64,000 nucleotides of DNA from Nocardia niigatensis NBRC 100131 (GCF_000308655.1 NZ_BAGC01000041.1:248001-312000); one strand, 5' to 3'; counted from the first letter of the stretch, positions 35,610 to 45,856 are shown. Made by a program: numbers and translations. Notes: generated from the sequence alone by a model not told the origin.

Positions 35610-36254
35610 TCACAGCGGCCCGGTCAGAATCGACGCCGCCACCGACTCCACATACCAGGCCTCGAACTGCGCTGGGCTCCAACCGCGCTGCCGCACCAGC
35701 CAGTCGAAATTGCGCACATCCATGGCCAGCCACAGCACGTCGACAACTCTGTCGGGCGTGAAGTCGGTGCGCAGTTGCCCGGTCTCGGCCAGGTCGGCGG
35801 CGAACATCGTCATGCCGTTCCGGCGCTCGGTGAGATTCTTCTGCCAGATCTCGGCCGCGTCCTTGTCGGCGGCCGAGGCGCTCCAGACCGCGAGCATCAC
35901 CTCCGCCTCGCGCGCGTGAGTTTCCGCGAGATGCCTTGCATACCTTGCCAATTTGGCGCGGGCGTCGCCGAGTTCGCGGATCTCGGTGACGAAAGCGCGG
36001 CGGGCCAGCTCGATGGGCTCGTCGTCCCCGGCGATGGTGAGGTCCACCAACTCCGACAGCAGGGTCTTCTTGTTCCCGAAGATCTTGTAGACCGTCTGCA
36101 CCGCGACGCCAGCTTCCTGCGCGATCGCCGCGAGGGTGGTCGGACCGTAGCCGGAGGCCACGAACAGCGTCCGCGCCGCCGCGAGGACGGCCAACCGCGT
36201 CTGGCGGGCCTGATCCTGCCGGTGGGTGGACTCGTATCGCCTCTTGACAACCAC
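35610..36254 (-). CDS. TetR-family regulator
   Basis: A 214-residue TetR protein with HTH RLAVLAAARTLFVASGYGPT, then TLAAIAQEAGVAVQTVYKIF (residues 20-60), and a helical ligand domain. GTG at 36254. It diverges from an ICMT-like methyltransferase gene across 57 bp that hold TAGAG-N5-CTCTA. The pairing mirrors the TetR/ICMT pair at 9468-10882, although here the genes are head to head. Confidence 0.88.
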   Translation of the reverse strand: MVVKRRYESTHRQDQARQTRLAVLAAARTLFVASGYGPTTLAAIAQEAGVAVQTVYKIFGNKKTLLSELVDLTIAGDDEPIELARRAFVTEIRELGDARAKLARYARHLAETHAREAEVMLAVWSASAADKDAAEIWQKNLTERRNGMTMFAADLAETGQLRTDFTPDRVVDVLWLAMDVRNFDWLVRQRGWSPAQFEAWYVESVAASILTGPL

Positions 36255-36279
36255 GTCGATAGTGTAATCATCTATTGGA

Positions 36280-36294
36280 TAGAGTATCGCTCTA
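36280..36294. promoter_or_regulatory. TAGAG-N5-CTCTA operator
   Basis: TAGAGTATCGCTCTA lies between the divergent TetR and ICMT-like genes, 17 bases before the ICMT-like ATG. The half-sites are the same as in the operator array at 10926-10960, but the spacer is five rather than two bases. Confidence 0.6.
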
Positions 36295-36311
36295 CCGAAA
36301 GCGAGCCGATC

Positions 36312-36791
36312 ATGGCGAGCAACTCTCTCTCGGAACGCGGCGCCCGGGTCCTCCCGCTTCCCCCGCCGGTCTACTACCTCGCCGCCGCAGCGGGCGGCAT
36401 GCTGCTCGACACCGCCGTCGCGCTACCGGTCGGCGGTCGTCCCGCGACCACCGTCGCGGGCGTCACGATCCTCGCGCTGGGCCTGATACTCGCGTGGACG
36501 GGCGTCGGCAGCGTGGTCCGGCATCGCACGACAATCGTTCCGCACCGGCCCGTTTCGGTCCTGGTGACGACGGGCGTCTACCGGATCTCCCGCAACCCCA
36601 TGTACACCGGGTTGGCGGTGGCCGTGCTCGGCTTCGGTCTCGTCGCCGGGAGTTGGTGGCCGATCCTACTGCTGCCCGTCACGCTGTTCCTCGTCCAGCG
36701 GCTCGTCATCGAGCCCGAGGAGCGATATCTGACAGAACGATTCGGGGCGGAATATGCCGACTATCGGAACCGGGTCCGGCGCTGGCTCTAG
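36312..36791 (+). CDS. ICMT-like methyltransferase (membrane)
   Basis: A 159-residue integral membrane protein with four hydrophobic stretches and the ICMT/PEMT signature TTGVYRISRNPMYTGLAVAV plus IEPEERYLTERFGAEYADY. Expected activity is SAM-dependent methylation of a lipophilic acceptor. ATG at 36312. It is controlled most likely by the divergent TetR gene through the TAGAG-CTCTA palindrome. Only 35 bp separate its stop from that of the convergent chelatase gene. Distinct from the ICMT-like gene at 9468 in length and N terminus. Confidence 0.82.
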   Translation: MASNSLSERGARVLPLPPPVYYLAAAAGGMLLDTAVALPVGGRPATTVAGVTILALGLILAWTGVGSVVRHRTTIVPHRPVSVLVTTGVYRISRNPMYTGLAVAVLGFGLVAGSWWPILLLPVTLFLVQRLVIEPEERYLTERFGAEYADYRNRVRRWL

Positions 36792-36826
36792 AGCCCACCC
36801 GGGCTCAACAACTTTCGAAACGCACC

Positions 36827-38950
36827 CTAGGCCGCCCGGGTCGCACGCACCACGCCGGCGACCGCGTCACCGGTGAGTTCACCCAATTGCAGGTAGCCGG
36901 CGCGCAATTCGACGGCCATATCGCGAGCCAGGCCCAGGCGGATCATGCCGCGTTCGCAGTCGACGACCATCGAGGTGACGGCGTCGTTGGCGAGCATGCG
37001 GGCGGCAACGCGGGCACGGGGAACCGGATCGGTACCGCCGGTGGCGCGGCCATCGGTGAGGAGGACGAGCAGCGGGCGGCGGTGGGGGTCGCGGGTGCGT
37101 TCGCGGCGGATGAGGTCGCGGGCCTTCAGGAGGCCTTGGGCGAGTGGGGTTTTGCCGCCGGTGCGCAGGTCGGCGAGGCGGCGGACGGCGATGTCGACCG
37201 ATGTGGTGGGCGGGAGGACCAGTTCCGCCTCCTGGCCGCGCATGGTGATGACGGCGACCTTGTCGCGGCGCTGGTAGGCGTCGCGGAGCAGGGCCACCAC
37301 CGCGTTGGTCACCGCGGCGAGGCGGTCGCGGGCGGCCATGGAGCCGGAGGTGTCGACGACGAAGACGACCAGATTGCCTTCGCGGCCTTCGCGATACGCG
37401 CCACGCAGATCGTCGGCGGCGAAGGCGAGCGGGCCCGACAGGCGGCCACGCTCGAACTGGCGCGGGGCCGCCGCGAAGATGGTGCCCAGCAGGTGCAGGC
37501 CGGTCGAGGTGTCGTCGGTGGTGCGCACGACGCGGCCCTGACGGGTGCGGGCGCGGGAGCGGCGGCCGGGCGCGCCCTCGCCGACGCCGGGCACCTCCCA
37601 GCGTGGCGGCTTGGGCAGAGTGGCGGTGGGAGCGGCGACTCGACCCTCGCCACCGGGACGGTTGCCCGGGTTCCGATCAGGTCGATCGTCGGGCGGATTC
37701 TGGCCTCCCCCAGGCACATCCGGGCCGTCGTCCGGGAGATCGCCGATTTCCGTACGCGGGGCGTCGCTCGGCGCGGGGTCCGAGCCGGCAGCTGCTCCAG
37801 GCCCACCATCACGCGAGTCAGCCTCGGCACCAGGTGAATTGAGGTAGTCGGGGTTCCGGCCGGAGTCATCGGCCCCCTCCGCCGGATCCTGCGGTCCCGC
37901 ACCATCGTTCGGCGGGACCGCTTCACCTTTTCCCAGGCTGTCATCCTCCTGCGCGCGGGCGGCCTCGTCGGCGGCATCGCGCATGGCGTCGTCGAGTTGC
38001 TCCTCGCTGATGCCGGGTTCGTCGAAGGGATCGCGGCGGCGCCGGTGCGGCAGGGCAAGTTCGGCGGCCACGCGGACGTCGTCCTCGGTCACCGCGGGTG
38101 CGCCGCGCCAGGCCGCGTGGGCGGTCGCGGTGCGCGCCACCACCAGGTCGGCGCGCATGCCGTCGACATCGAAGCTCGCGCACAGGGCGGCGATCCGGCG
38201 CAGCTCGACATTGTCGAGGTCGACATCGGCGAGCCGGTCGCGGGCGGTCAGAATGCGTTCGGCCACTTCACGATCCGCGGCGGCATAGCGGCCGGCGAAG
38301 GCCCCCGGATCCGCCTCGTAGTCCAGGCGGCGGCGGACGACGGCCATGCGCACGTCCACATCGCGCGAGGCGACCACGTCCACGGTGAGCCCGAACCGGT
38401 CCAGCAGCTGCGGCCGCAGCTCGCCCTCCTCGGGATTCATGGTGCCCACCAGCACGAATCGCGCCGGATGCGTGTGCGAGACACCGTCACGCTCGATGTG
38501 CACCCGTCCCATGGCGGCCGCGTCGAGCAGCACATCCACCAGGTGGTCGTGCAGCAGATTCACTTCGTCGACGTAGAGCACGCCGTGATGCGCGGCGGCC
38601 AGCAGGCCGGGCTTGAACGCCTGCTCCCCGTCCCGCAGCACCCGCTCCAGATCCAGCGACCCCACCACGCGGTCCTCGGTGGCGCCCACCGGCAACTCCA
38701 CCAGCCGTGCGGGCCGCGCCCCGGACTCGTCCACCACCGGCGGCAGCAACTGCGCCAGCGCCCGCACCACGGTCGATTTCGCGGTCCCCTTCTCCCCGCG
38801 CACCAGCACCCCGCCGATGCCCGGATGCACGGCGCACAGGATCAGCGCCAGCTGCAACCGCTCCTGCCCCACCACGGCGGAGAACGGAAACCCGGCCTCA
38901 TCATCGGCCGCACGGACACTCTCGGAGTAAGCCACAGGAGAAACGGACAC
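36827..38950 (-). CDS. Cobalt/magnesium chelatase-type fused ChlI-ChlD protein
   Basis: A 707-residue AAA+/VWA fusion. The ChlI-like ATPase has Walker [10 protein letters not shown] (residues 52-60), YVDEVNLL as Walker B and the [17 protein letters not shown] sensor. A long acidic, Pro/Gly-rich linker (about 335-480) joins it to a VWA domain whose MIDAS is DTSGSM (533-538). M. tuberculosis has the same fusion (Rv2850c) beside cobO. It probably inserts cobalt into hydrogenobyrinic acid diamide, perhaps with a CobN located elsewhere. GTG at 38950. It runs with the cob genes although the TetR/ICMT module intervenes. Confidence 0.88.
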   Translation of the reverse strand: MSVSPVAYSESVRAADDEAGFPFSAVVGQERLQLALILCAVHPGIGGVLVRGEKGTAKSTVVRALAQLLPPVVDESGARPARLVELPVGATEDRVVGSLDLERVLRDGEQAFKPGLLAAAHHGVLYVDEVNLLHDHLVDVLLDAAAMGRVHIERDGVSHTHPARFVLVGTMNPEEGELRPQLLDRFGLTVDVVASRDVDVRMAVVRRRLDYEADPGAFAGRYAAADREVAERILTARDRLADVDLDNVELRRIAALCASFDVDGMRADLVVARTATAHAAWRGAPAVTEDDVRVAAELALPHRRRRDPFDEPGISEEQLDDAMRDAADEAARAQEDDSLGKGEAVPPNDGAGPQDPAEGADDSGRNPDYLNSPGAEADSRDGGPGAAAGSDPAPSDAPRTEIGDLPDDGPDVPGGGQNPPDDRPDRNPGNRPGGEGRVAAPTATLPKPPRWEVPGVGEGAPGRRSRARTRQGRVVRTTDDTSTGLHLLGTIFAAAPRQFERGRLSGPLAFAADDLRGAYREGREGNLVVFVVDTSGSMAARDRLAAVTNAVVALLRDAYQRRDKVAVITMRGQEAELVLPPTTSVDIAVRRLADLRTGGKTPLAQGLLKARDLIRRERTRDPHRRPLLVLLTDGRATGGTDPVPRARVAARMLANDAVTSMVVDCERGMIRLGLARDMAVELRAGYLQLGELTGDAVAGVVRATRAA

Positions 38951-39025
38951 GCCCCCAACTGTATGCGCGGGTCGCTCCCCCTCCCCGCGCGCCCCTTCCA
39001 GGCCCAATGCCCGGCGATGAAACAG

Positions 39026-39058
39026 CCGCGCCCGCTGTGGGTTTCACAGCGGGCGCGG
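39026..39058. terminator. Hairpin between GNAT and chelatase genes
   Basis: Arms CCGCGCCCGCTGTG (39026-39039) and CACAGCGGGCGCGG (39045-39058) form a perfect 14-bp stem with a five-base loop. It lies after the GNAT stop (minus strand) and 76 bp before the chelatase start, so it separates those transcripts. Confidence 0.8.
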
Positions 39059-39078
39059 GGGTGTTGCCAAGTGCGGGG

Positions 39079-39528
39079 TCAGCCGCGGCGCATCGGGATG
39101 TGCGGGATGCCGTCCTCGATGTACTCCTCGCCGTCGGGCTTGAAACCGTGCTTGGTGTACATGTCGAGCAGGTAGGTCTGCGCGTTCAGGCGAACGGTCG
39201 CCGAGCCCGCTTCGGCCAGGGCGGCCTGCAGCAGGCGGGTCGTGTAGCCGTGCCCACGAGCCTCCGGGGCGGTGCAGAGGCGGCCGATGCGGAAGGACTT
39301 CACGCCGTCCTCGTGCTCTTCCATGAGGCGGAGGGTGCAGATCACCTCGCCCTCATCGTCGAGCCAGAAGTGACGGGTTTCCGGCAGCAGGTCGAACCCG
39401 TCCAGTTCCGGGTACGCGCACTTCTGCTCGACGACGAACACCTCGACGCGAAGTTTCAACAGCTTGTACAGCGTCGCGGTGTCCAGGTCTTGGGACCACG
39501 ACCGTTTGAGAGCAACCGTTGACATCAT
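39079..39528 (-). CDS. GNAT-family N-acetyltransferase (ElaA-like)
   Basis: A 149-residue acetyltransferase. It starts TLYKLLKLRVEVFVVEQKCA as in ElaA proteins, and the acetyl-CoA binding motif is RLCTAPEARGHGYTTRLLQA (R/Q-x-x-G-x-G/A type). Substrate unknown. ATG at 39528 with a second ATG at 39525. It follows mqo by only 18 bp, the same order as Rv2852c-Rv2851c in M. tuberculosis. Confidence 0.88.
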   Translation of the reverse strand: MMSTVALKRSWSQDLDTATLYKLLKLRVEVFVVEQKCAYPELDGFDLLPETRHFWLDDEGEVICTLRLMEEHEDGVKSFRIGRLCTAPEARGHGYTTRLLQAALAEAGSATVRLNAQTYLLDMYTKHGFKPDGEEYIEDGIPHIPMRRG

Positions 39529-39546
39529 CGCGTCTTGCTATCACAT

Positions 39547-41094
39547 CTAGGCGTGAGAAGCGATATCGGCGGGCTTGGGCGTGTTGTCCGAATCCAACTG
39601 GAGGGCCTTGGTGGACCAGTCCCAGACCTCGCGGTACAGGGCCTGGTTCTCCGAGAGCTTGACGCCCAGCGACGGCACCATTTCCTTGAGTTTCGGCTCC
39701 CACGTGGAGAATTCGCGCGGGAAGCAGCGCTTCATGACGTCGAGCATGGCGCTCACACAGGTCGACGCGCCCGGGGACGCGCCCAGCAGACCGGCGATGG
39801 TGCCGTCCTCGGCCGAGACAACCGCGGTGCCCAGCTCCAGCACGCCGCCGATGCCCTTGCGGCGGATCATCTGCACGCGCTGGCCGGCGATGATGAGCTC
39901 CCAGTCGGCGCTGTCGGCGCGCGGGATGAACTCCTCCATCGAGCTGATGCGGCCGTTCTGCGACTTGAGCAGCTCGGACACCAGGTAGTTGACCAGGCCC
40001 ATCTCGGTGACGCCCACACCCAGCATGGAGAACAGGTTGTTCGGCTTCACCGACTTGATGAGGTCGGTCATCTTGCCGTCCTTGAGGAACTTCGGCGTCC
40101 AGCCGGCGTAGGGGCCGAACAGCAGGCCCTTCTCACCGTTGATGACGCGAGTGTCCAAGTGCGGCACCGACATCGGCGGCGCGCCGACCGACGCCTGGCC
40201 GTACACCTTGGCCTCGTGCGCGGCCACCATCTCCGGGTTGGTGCAGCGCAGGAACAGACCCGACACGGGGAAGCCGCCGAAACCGCGGATCTCCTTGATG
40301 CCGGACTTCTGCAGCAGCGGCAGCGCGCCGCCGCCCGCGCCCACGAACACGAACTTCGCGTTGATGACCCGCACCTTGTGGTTGCGCAGGTTGCGCACCT
40401 TGACCAGCCAGGAACCGTCGGACTGCTTGGTCAGGTTCAGCACGTCGTGGCCGAAGGCGATGTCCGCTCCGGACGCGCCCAGGTAGGCCAGCAGTTCCTT
40501 GGTGAGCTCGCCGAAGTCGATGTCGGTGCCGTACTCGGTCCAGTTCAGGGCGACCGGGTCGGAGAAGTCGCGGCCCTTGGCCATCAGCGGTAGTCGCCGG
40601 GCGAATTCCGCTGCGTCGTCGATGAATTCCATGCCCTCGAACAGCGGGTGCCTGGACAGCGCCGCGTGGCGCTTGCGCAGGTACTCCACGCCGTCCGCGC
40701 CGTGGGTGAAGCTCACGTGCGGGATCGGGTTGATGAAGTTCGACGGGTTGGCCAGCACGCCGTTCTCGACCGCGTACGACCAGAACTGGCGCGACACCTG
40801 GAAGCGCTCGTTGATGTCGACGGCCTTGGTGATCTCCACCGAGCCGTCCGCGTTCTGCGGCGTGTAGTTCAGCTCGCACAGGGCCGAGTGGCCCGTACCG
40901 GCGTTGTTCCACGGGTCGCTGCTCTCGGCGGCAGCGGCTTCCAGGCGCTCGAAGACGGTGATCGACCAGTCCGGCTGCACCTGTCGAAGCAAGGCACCGA
41001 GGGTGGCACTCATGATGCCGGCACCGACGAGTACTACATCGGTCTTTTCAATCGTGGCAGCGTTCGACACGGCGGGGATCGACTTCCTTGTCAT
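39547..41094 (-). CDS. mqo: Malate:quinone oxidoreductase
   Basis: A 515-residue peripheral membrane flavoprotein of the TCA cycle that oxidises malate to oxaloacetate and passes electrons to menaquinone. The FAD loop is [20 protein letters not shown]; the family patterns [20 protein letters not shown] and [14 protein letters not shown] are complete. Length is normal for Mqo (about 490-520). ATG at 41094. It is divergent from the alpha/beta hydrolase gene, with 149 bp between them. Confidence 0.95.
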   Translation of the reverse strand: MTRKSIPAVSNAATIEKTDVVLVGAGIMSATLGALLRQVQPDWSITVFERLEAAAAESSDPWNNAGTGHSALCELNYTPQNADGSVEITKAVDINERFQVSRQFWSYAVENGVLANPSNFINPIPHVSFTHGADGVEYLRKRHAALSRHPLFEGMEFIDDAAEFARRLPLMAKGRDFSDPVALNWTEYGTDIDFGELTKELLAYLGASGADIAFGHDVLNLTKQSDGSWLVKVRNLRNHKVRVINAKFVFVGAGGGALPLLQKSGIKEIRGFGGFPVSGLFLRCTNPEMVAAHEAKVYGQASVGAPPMSVPHLDTRVINGEKGLLFGPYAGWTPKFLKDGKMTDLIKSVKPNNLFSMLGVGVTEMGLVNYLVSELLKSQNGRISSMEEFIPRADSADWELIIAGQRVQMIRRKGIGGVLELGTAVVSAEDGTIAGLLGASPGASTCVSAMLDVMKRCFPREFSTWEPKLKEMVPSLGVKLSENQALYREVWDWSTKALQLDSDNTPKPADIASHA

Positions 41095-41243
41095 TTTGGG
41101 GTCACCAGGTGGGAGTTAGGTTACCCGTCGTTCACTTGGACTCAATTCTGCCCCTGACCATTCCCGAATCCCGCGTCGAAATCCCTGAATGTGAGAGATC
41201 CCTCCCAAATGGACATCGTTGTGTCGCGGTCTATGTTGGGCGT

Positions 41244-42272
41244 GTGACCTCCGAAACGTCATCCACTACGTCGTCGACCACCGCCTGGCAACCCGATGTG
41301 CTGGGTGCCGACTACCAGCAGCTCACCATTCCGATGGGTCCGGATCCGGACGGGGAGGGCGATGTCGTCGCCACCCTGGTCCGCTACGCGCCCGCCGACG
41401 CCCCGGTCGCCACCCTGGCCGTGCTGTACGTGCACGGGTTCACCGACTACTTCTTCCAGGAGCACCTGGCCCAGCACCTGGCCGCCCAGGGCTACGCCTT
41501 CTACGCGCTGGATCTGCGCAAGTGCGGGCGCTCGCAGCGCGCCGGGCAGACCCCGCACTACGTGAGCGACCTGGCGCTCTACGACACGGAACTGAACCGG
41601 TCGGTGCAGGTCATCCGCGCGGAGGCCGAGCTGCCGGTGCTGGTCATGGCGCATTCCACGGGCGGCCTGGTGACCTCGCTGTGGCTGAACCGGCTGCAGG
41701 CCTCGGGTGGCGCTCGCGCGCAGGGCATCACGGGCCTGATCCTCAACAGCCCCTGGTTCGACCTGCAGGGGCCGGGCTACTACCGTTCGGTGGGTACGCC
41801 GCTGCTGGAGGGGCTGGGCCGGTTGCGGGCGTTCGCGAAGCTGCCGCTCGGCGTCTCCACTGCCTACGGCGACAGCCTGCACCAGAGCGTCTCCGGCGAA
41901 TGGGACTACAACCTGGACTGGAAACCGTTGAGCGGCTACGCCGTTCACGCCGGCTGGCTGCGTGCGATTCGCCGTGGTCAATTGCGGCTGCACAAGGGCC
42001 TCGACATCGGGGTGCCCGCGCTCATCCTGCGCTCGAAGGCCACCAAGTTCATGCGCAAGTACGGGCCCGCCGCCGATCTGGCGGATCTGGTGCTCGACGT
42101 CAAGCAGATCCAGCGCTGGGCGGGCTGCCTGGGCGACCGGACCAATATCGTGCCGATCGAGGGCGCGCGGCACGATGTGTTCCTGTCCTCGGAGACGCCG
42201 CGCGCCCAGGCGTTCGCGGAGCTGGATTCCTGGCTCGAGTGGCTGGCGAAGTCACCAGAAGCTGGTGCGTAG
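41244..42272 (+). CDS. Alpha/beta hydrolase (Rv2854-like)
   Basis: A 342-residue serine hydrolase: YVHGFTDYFFQ supplies the oxyanion region, VLVMAHSTGGLVTSLWL the nucleophile elbow (HSTGG), and IEGARHDVFLSS the catalytic His. It resembles monoacylglycerol lipase/lysophospholipase-type proteins. GTG at 41244 lies about seven bases after TATGTT (41232-41237), which suggests a leaderless mRNA; the upstream open frame has no similarity. Position next to mqo matches M. tuberculosis Rv2854. Its last 21 bp overlap the convergent downstream gene. Confidence 0.85.
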   Translation: MTSETSSTTSSTTAWQPDVLGADYQQLTIPMGPDPDGEGDVVATLVRYAPADAPVATLAVLYVHGFTDYFFQEHLAQHLAAQGYAFYALDLRKCGRSQRAGQTPHYVSDLALYDTELNRSVQVIRAEAELPVLVMAHSTGGLVTSLWLNRLQASGGARAQGITGLILNSPWFDLQGPGYYRSVGTPLLEGLGRLRAFAKLPLGVSTAYGDSLHQSVSGEWDYNLDWKPLSGYAVHAGWLRAIRRGQLRLHKGLDIGVPALILRSKATKFMRKYGPAADLADLVLDVKQIQRWAGCLGDRTNIVPIEGARHDVFLSSETPRAQAFAELDSWLEWLAKSPEAGA

Positions 42273-42815
42273 CACCACTTCGGTGGCCAGCTCGTGGCCC
42301 GCTTCGGCGGCCACGTCGGTGACATCCATGGGGACCAGCCGGAATTCGCCGTAGACGAACCGGCTGGAACCCTCGGCCACCGCGCGCGGCAGCCGCTTGG
42401 TGGCCAGCAGGGTGGTGGGGATCTCCACCGGCGGGCAGGAGGCGTCCGTCACGGTGCCGTCCACGCCGGGCGCAGCGGGATGCCCGCCGCCGGCCACGAT
42501 GAGGCTCATGAAGCGGCCGAAGCCGCGAGCGGCCAGCTGCCAGGCCAGATCCGCGCCCGCGCCGCTGCCGACCAGGTTGGCCCACGGGACCTTCAGCTGG
42601 TCGAGGATGGCGAAGACGGTGTTCGCGTCGAGACCGTCGATCGATTCGATCGCGATGGTGTGCAGGTCCGAGGTCTGCAAGCGTTCGCAGACCTGGTCGT
42701 AAACGTCGGCCGGATCGCCCGCATCGGGCAGCAGCAGGACATGGTGCCGTGTTTCGGGTCCGCCGACTCGCACCGCCCACTCGCGGTCACCGACCGTGAT
42801 CCGCCGAGATTCCAT
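42252..42815 (-). CDS. Alpha/beta hydrolase-fold hypothetical protein
   Basis: A 187-residue protein with an alpha/beta hydrolase-like core (HHVLLLPDAGDPADVYDQVC, then VPWANLVGSGAGADLAWQLA). GSGAGAD at the nucleophile elbow lacks the usual GxSxG serine (it is G-S-G-A-G), so catalytic activity is doubtful. Short for the family. ATG at 42815. The 3' end overlaps the convergent hydrolase gene by 21 bp. Downstream of cobQ by 66 bp and in the same direction. Confidence 0.7.
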   Translation of the reverse strand: MESRRITVGDREWAVRVGGPETRHHVLLLPDAGDPADVYDQVCERLQTSDLHTIAIESIDGLDANTVFAILDQLKVPWANLVGSGAGADLAWQLAARGFGRFMSLIVAGGGHPAAPGVDGTVTDASCPPVEIPTTLLATKRLPRAVAEGSSRFVYGEFRLVPMDVTDVAAEAGHELATEVVLRTSFW

Positions 42816-42881
42816 GGTCAGTCACGCTACAGGAGCGCTGGAGGCGCCGAACGCGAGTCGGGCGGAAAAATGTGACGGCGG

Positions 42882-44423
42882 TCACTTACCGACGGACAAT
42901 ACCGGCAGATCCACGGGCGCACCTGCGGTGATGAGCTGTTCGAGGGCGTCCTGATCGAGGTGCTTCTCCATCAGGTCGGCCAGCAGATCCAGCTGGGCCG
43001 AGCGCACCTCGGCGACCGAAACGGATTCGGCGACAACGAAATCGGCGCGACCCGCCTGCCGGGCGACCTCGCGCAGCCAGACGCGGCGAAACTCGTCCGA
43101 TTCCAGGGCTCCGTGCAGGTGGGTGCCCCAGATCGCCTCGCGCACACTGCCTTCCGGAGCGCCGTCGAGCTCGAACCACGGGTCGTCGCCGGTGTGGGTG
43201 ACGCGGCCGTGGTGGATCTCATAGCCGTGTACGGGGAGATCGCGATCACCGCCGGGCACAGCATGATTCGGGACACGGCCGCTGGAGCGGCGCAGCACCT
43301 TGGGGTCGGCGAATTCGATCTCCAGGTCCAGCAGGTTCAGACCGGGAACGGTGCCCGCGGCGGACTCGACCGGGTCGACGATGGTGCGGGCCAACATCTG
43401 GTAGCCGCCGCAGATGGCGAGGATGGGCGCGCCCGCGGCGGCGCGGGCGATGAGCGCGTCGGCGATTCCGGTGCGGCGCAACCACTCCAGGTCGCTGACG
43501 GTGGATTTGCTGCCGGGGATGACCACCAGGTCGGCGCCGGCCAGCCGGGACGGGTCGCTCACCCAGCGCACGGCGACGCCCGGCTCGCAGGCCAGGGCCT
43601 CGACATCGGTGGAGTTGGAGATGCGGGGCAGCCGGAGGGCGGCGACGGTCAGCCAGTCCCGGCCCAGCGGCGCGCGGGAGCGGCCGACGGGGGCGTCGGC
43701 GACGGTGCCCAGGGAGTCCTCGGCGTCGATCCAGAGGTCCTCGGCGAAGGGGATGACGCCCAGGGTCGGGCGGCTGGTGAGTTCGGTGAGCTGGTCGAGC
43801 CCGGGGCGCAGCAGGTCCACGTCGCCACGGAACTTGTTGACGATGAAGCCGGAAATCAGGTGCTGGTCCTCGGGTTCCAGGATCGCGACGGTGCCGAACA
43901 GGTGTGCCAGCACTCCCCCGCGGTCGATGTCACCGACCAGCACGACCGGTATATCCGCGGCCCGCGCCAATCCCATGTTCGCCAGATCCGTTGCCCGCAA
44001 ATTGATCTCGGCAGGCGATCCCGCACCCTCACAGATCACCACATCGAATTCGTTTCGCAACGAAGCCAATTCCTCGGCGACAATGGCGCGCAATTGCCGC
44101 CGATGCCGGAAATAGTCCTTCGCGCCGACGGTATCGACGGCCTTTCCGCGCACCACGAGCTGCGAGCGCCGATCACTGCCGGGCTTGAGCAGCACCGGAT
44201 TGAACCGGACGCTCGGCTCCAGCCCGCAGGCCCGGGCCTGCAGGGCCTGCGCCCGGCCGATCTCCCCGCCGTCCAGGGTGACGACGGAGTTGTTCGACAT
44301 GTTCTGCGCCTTGAACGGCGCGACCCGCACCCCGCGCCGGGCCAGCATGCGGCAGAGCCCCGCCACCACGACGCTCTTCCCCGCGTCGGAGGTGGTGCCC
44401 GCTACCAGCAGAGCGCCCTTCAC
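42882..44423 (-). CDS. cobQ: Cobyric acid synthase
   Basis: A 513-residue glutamine amidotransferase that amidates positions b, d, e and g of adenosylcobyrinic acid diamide. The ATPase loop is [20 protein letters not shown], followed by [20 protein letters not shown]; the C-terminal glutaminase has [11 protein letters not shown] and [10 protein letters not shown]. Length matches the family. GTG at 44423. In M. tuberculosis cobQ1 is elsewhere on the chromosome; here it is in the same direction as map, after a small repeat protein. Confidence 0.95.
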   Translation of the reverse strand: MKGALLVAGTTSDAGKSVVVAGLCRMLARRGVRVAPFKAQNMSNNSVVTLDGGEIGRAQALQARACGLEPSVRFNPVLLKPGSDRRSQLVVRGKAVDTVGAKDYFRHRRQLRAIVAEELASLRNEFDVVICEGAGSPAEINLRATDLANMGLARAADIPVVLVGDIDRGGVLAHLFGTVAILEPEDQHLISGFIVNKFRGDVDLLRPGLDQLTELTSRPTLGVIPFAEDLWIDAEDSLGTVADAPVGRSRAPLGRDWLTVAALRLPRISNSTDVEALACEPGVAVRWVSDPSRLAGADLVVIPGSKSTVSDLEWLRRTGIADALIARAAAGAPILAICGGYQMLARTIVDPVESAAGTVPGLNLLDLEIEFADPKVLRRSSGRVPNHAVPGGDRDLPVHGYEIHHGRVTHTGDDPWFELDGAPEGSVREAIWGTHLHGALESDEFRRVWLREVARQAGRADFVVAESVSVAEVRSAQLDLLADLMEKHLDQDALEQLITAGAPVDLPVLSVGK

Positions 44424-44520
44424 CCCTGCCGCCCCCGCTGTGCGGGCAGACGGCGAAGCCCCACCGCCACAACGCTTTTCCCAGCGTACGAGGTGCTACC
44501 CGCGGCCGGCAGGGCGGCCG

Positions 44521-44856
44521 TCACCGCCGGCTGTTCCCGGCGGAGGCACCGCTCGTGTAGGCGTCCCGGCTGGTGTACGAGTCGCGGCTGGAGTAGGAGT
44601 CGCGGCCGCTACCGGCGTAAGCGTCGCGGCTCGTGTAGACGTCGTCGGTCTCGGTGTCCGCGTTGCCGGTCACCACGACCTCGGGGTGCTCGTCCGGTTC
44701 CGGCCGCCGGCCCGCGGAGAGTTCGACATGTCGTCGCATGGTGGCGCGCAGCGCACCCAGACCCTCGTCGCGGGGGTTGGGCGGGAGGACCCGCGAGTTC
44801 TTCCGACGCGGTCCCCGGGAGCCGATCCCACGATTCCTGTTCCCCCGCTGGGGCAT
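44521..44856 (-). CDS. Basic protein with C-terminal Y-x-S-R-D repeats
   Basis: A 111-residue protein. The N-terminal third is Arg/Asn-rich (MPQRGNRNRGIGSRGPRRKN), the middle is acidic, and the last 35 residues are hexapeptide-like repeats built on YTSRDA, SYSSRDS and YTSRDAYTSG. ATG at 44856 is eight bases after the map stop, so it is probably translated with map; the frame upstream of that is unlikely to be used. No domain recognised. The repeat tail suggests a disordered, possibly phosphorylated region. Confidence 0.65.
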   Translation of the reverse strand: MPQRGNRNRGIGSRGPRRKNSRVLPPNPRDEGLGALRATMRRHVELSAGRRPEPDEHPEVVVTGNADTETDDVYTSRDAYAGSGRDSYSSRDSYTSRDAYTSGASAGNSRR

Positions 44857-44864
44857 CGCGACCC

Positions 44865-45728
44865 TCACGGGAGCGTCAGGATCTCTGCGCCGTCGTCGGT
44901 GACGACGAGGGTGTGCTCGAACTGGGCGGTCCACTTGCGGTCCTTGGTGACCACGGTCCAGCCGTCGTCCCAGATCTCGTAGTCGATACCGCCCAGGTTG
45001 ATCATGGGCTCGATGGTGAAGGTCATGCCCGGCTCGATCACCGACTCCACCGAGGGCTGGTCGTAGTGCAGGATGACCAGGCCCGAGTGGAAGGTCGGCC
45101 CGACGCCGTGCCCGGTGAAGTCGCGGACCACGCCGTAGCCGAAGCGGTTGGCGTAGGACTCGATCACGCGGCCGATGACATTGAGCGCCCGGCCGGGCTT
45201 GACGGCCTTGATGGCCCGCATGGTGGCTTCCTCGGTGCGCTCGACCAGCAGGCGCACCTCCTCGTCCACGTCGCCGGCGAGGTAGGTCTTGTTGGTGTCG
45301 CCGTGCACGCCGTCGATGTAGGCGGTGACGTCGATATTGACGATGTCGCCGTCCTCGATCACGGTCGAGTCGGGGATGCCGTGGCAGATGACCTCGTTCA
45401 GCGAGGTGCAGCAGGATTTGGGAAATCCCTTGTAGCCCAGGGTCGACGGGTACGCGCCGTGGTCGAGCATGTACTCGTGGGCGATCCGGTCGAGCTCATC
45501 GGTGGTAACGCCGGGCGCGACGGCCTTACCGGCCGCTTCGAGGGCCTGGGCCGCGATCTTGCCCGCGATCCGCATCTTCTCGATGGTCTCCGGGGTCTGC
45601 ACCCAGGGTTCGTGCCCCTCCTTGGCGGTCTTCTTCCAGACGTACTCGGGTCGCTCGATGTTTTTCGGGACCTCGCGAATGGGCGACTGCGTGCCGGGAA
45701 CGAGGGGCTTGCGGGTGCGCACAGACAT
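44865..45728 (-). CDS. map: Type I methionine aminopeptidase
   Basis: A 287-residue aminopeptidase with an N-terminal extension (about 40 residues) as in mycobacterial MapB. Metal ligands are visible: [15 protein letters not shown] gives two Asp, GHGVGPTFH the His, and MTFTIEPM and QFEHTLVV the two Glu. It removes the initiator Met. ATG at 45728 follows TAGTCT by seven bases, so it is probably leaderless. Last gene of the region that matches the M. tuberculosis order (mapB is Rv2861c). Confidence 0.93.
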   Translation of the reverse strand: MSVRTRKPLVPGTQSPIREVPKNIERPEYVWKKTAKEGHEPWVQTPETIEKMRIAGKIAAQALEAAGKAVAPGVTTDELDRIAHEYMLDHGAYPSTLGYKGFPKSCCTSLNEVICHGIPDSTVIEDGDIVNIDVTAYIDGVHGDTNKTYLAGDVDEEVRLLVERTEEATMRAIKAVKPGRALNVIGRVIESYANRFGYGVVRDFTGHGVGPTFHSGLVILHYDQPSVESVIEPGMTFTIEPMINLGGIDYEIWDDGWTVVTKDRKWTAQFEHTLVVTDDGAEILTLP

Positions 45729-45856
45729 GGGTACCAGACTATCTGCCGCCCCGGAACGGGGGATTCCCAGGTCCTGGGATGGGGGAATTCTTCCGGACCA
45801 TGGTCCGTTTATGCTGTCGATTGACTTGGAAACAAGACTCGAGAGGGGTTCCGGCC

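Noticed and set aside
42960..45824. 954-codon plus-strand open frame
   Set aside because: Antisense to cobQ, the repeat protein and map, all with clear family motifs on the minus strand.
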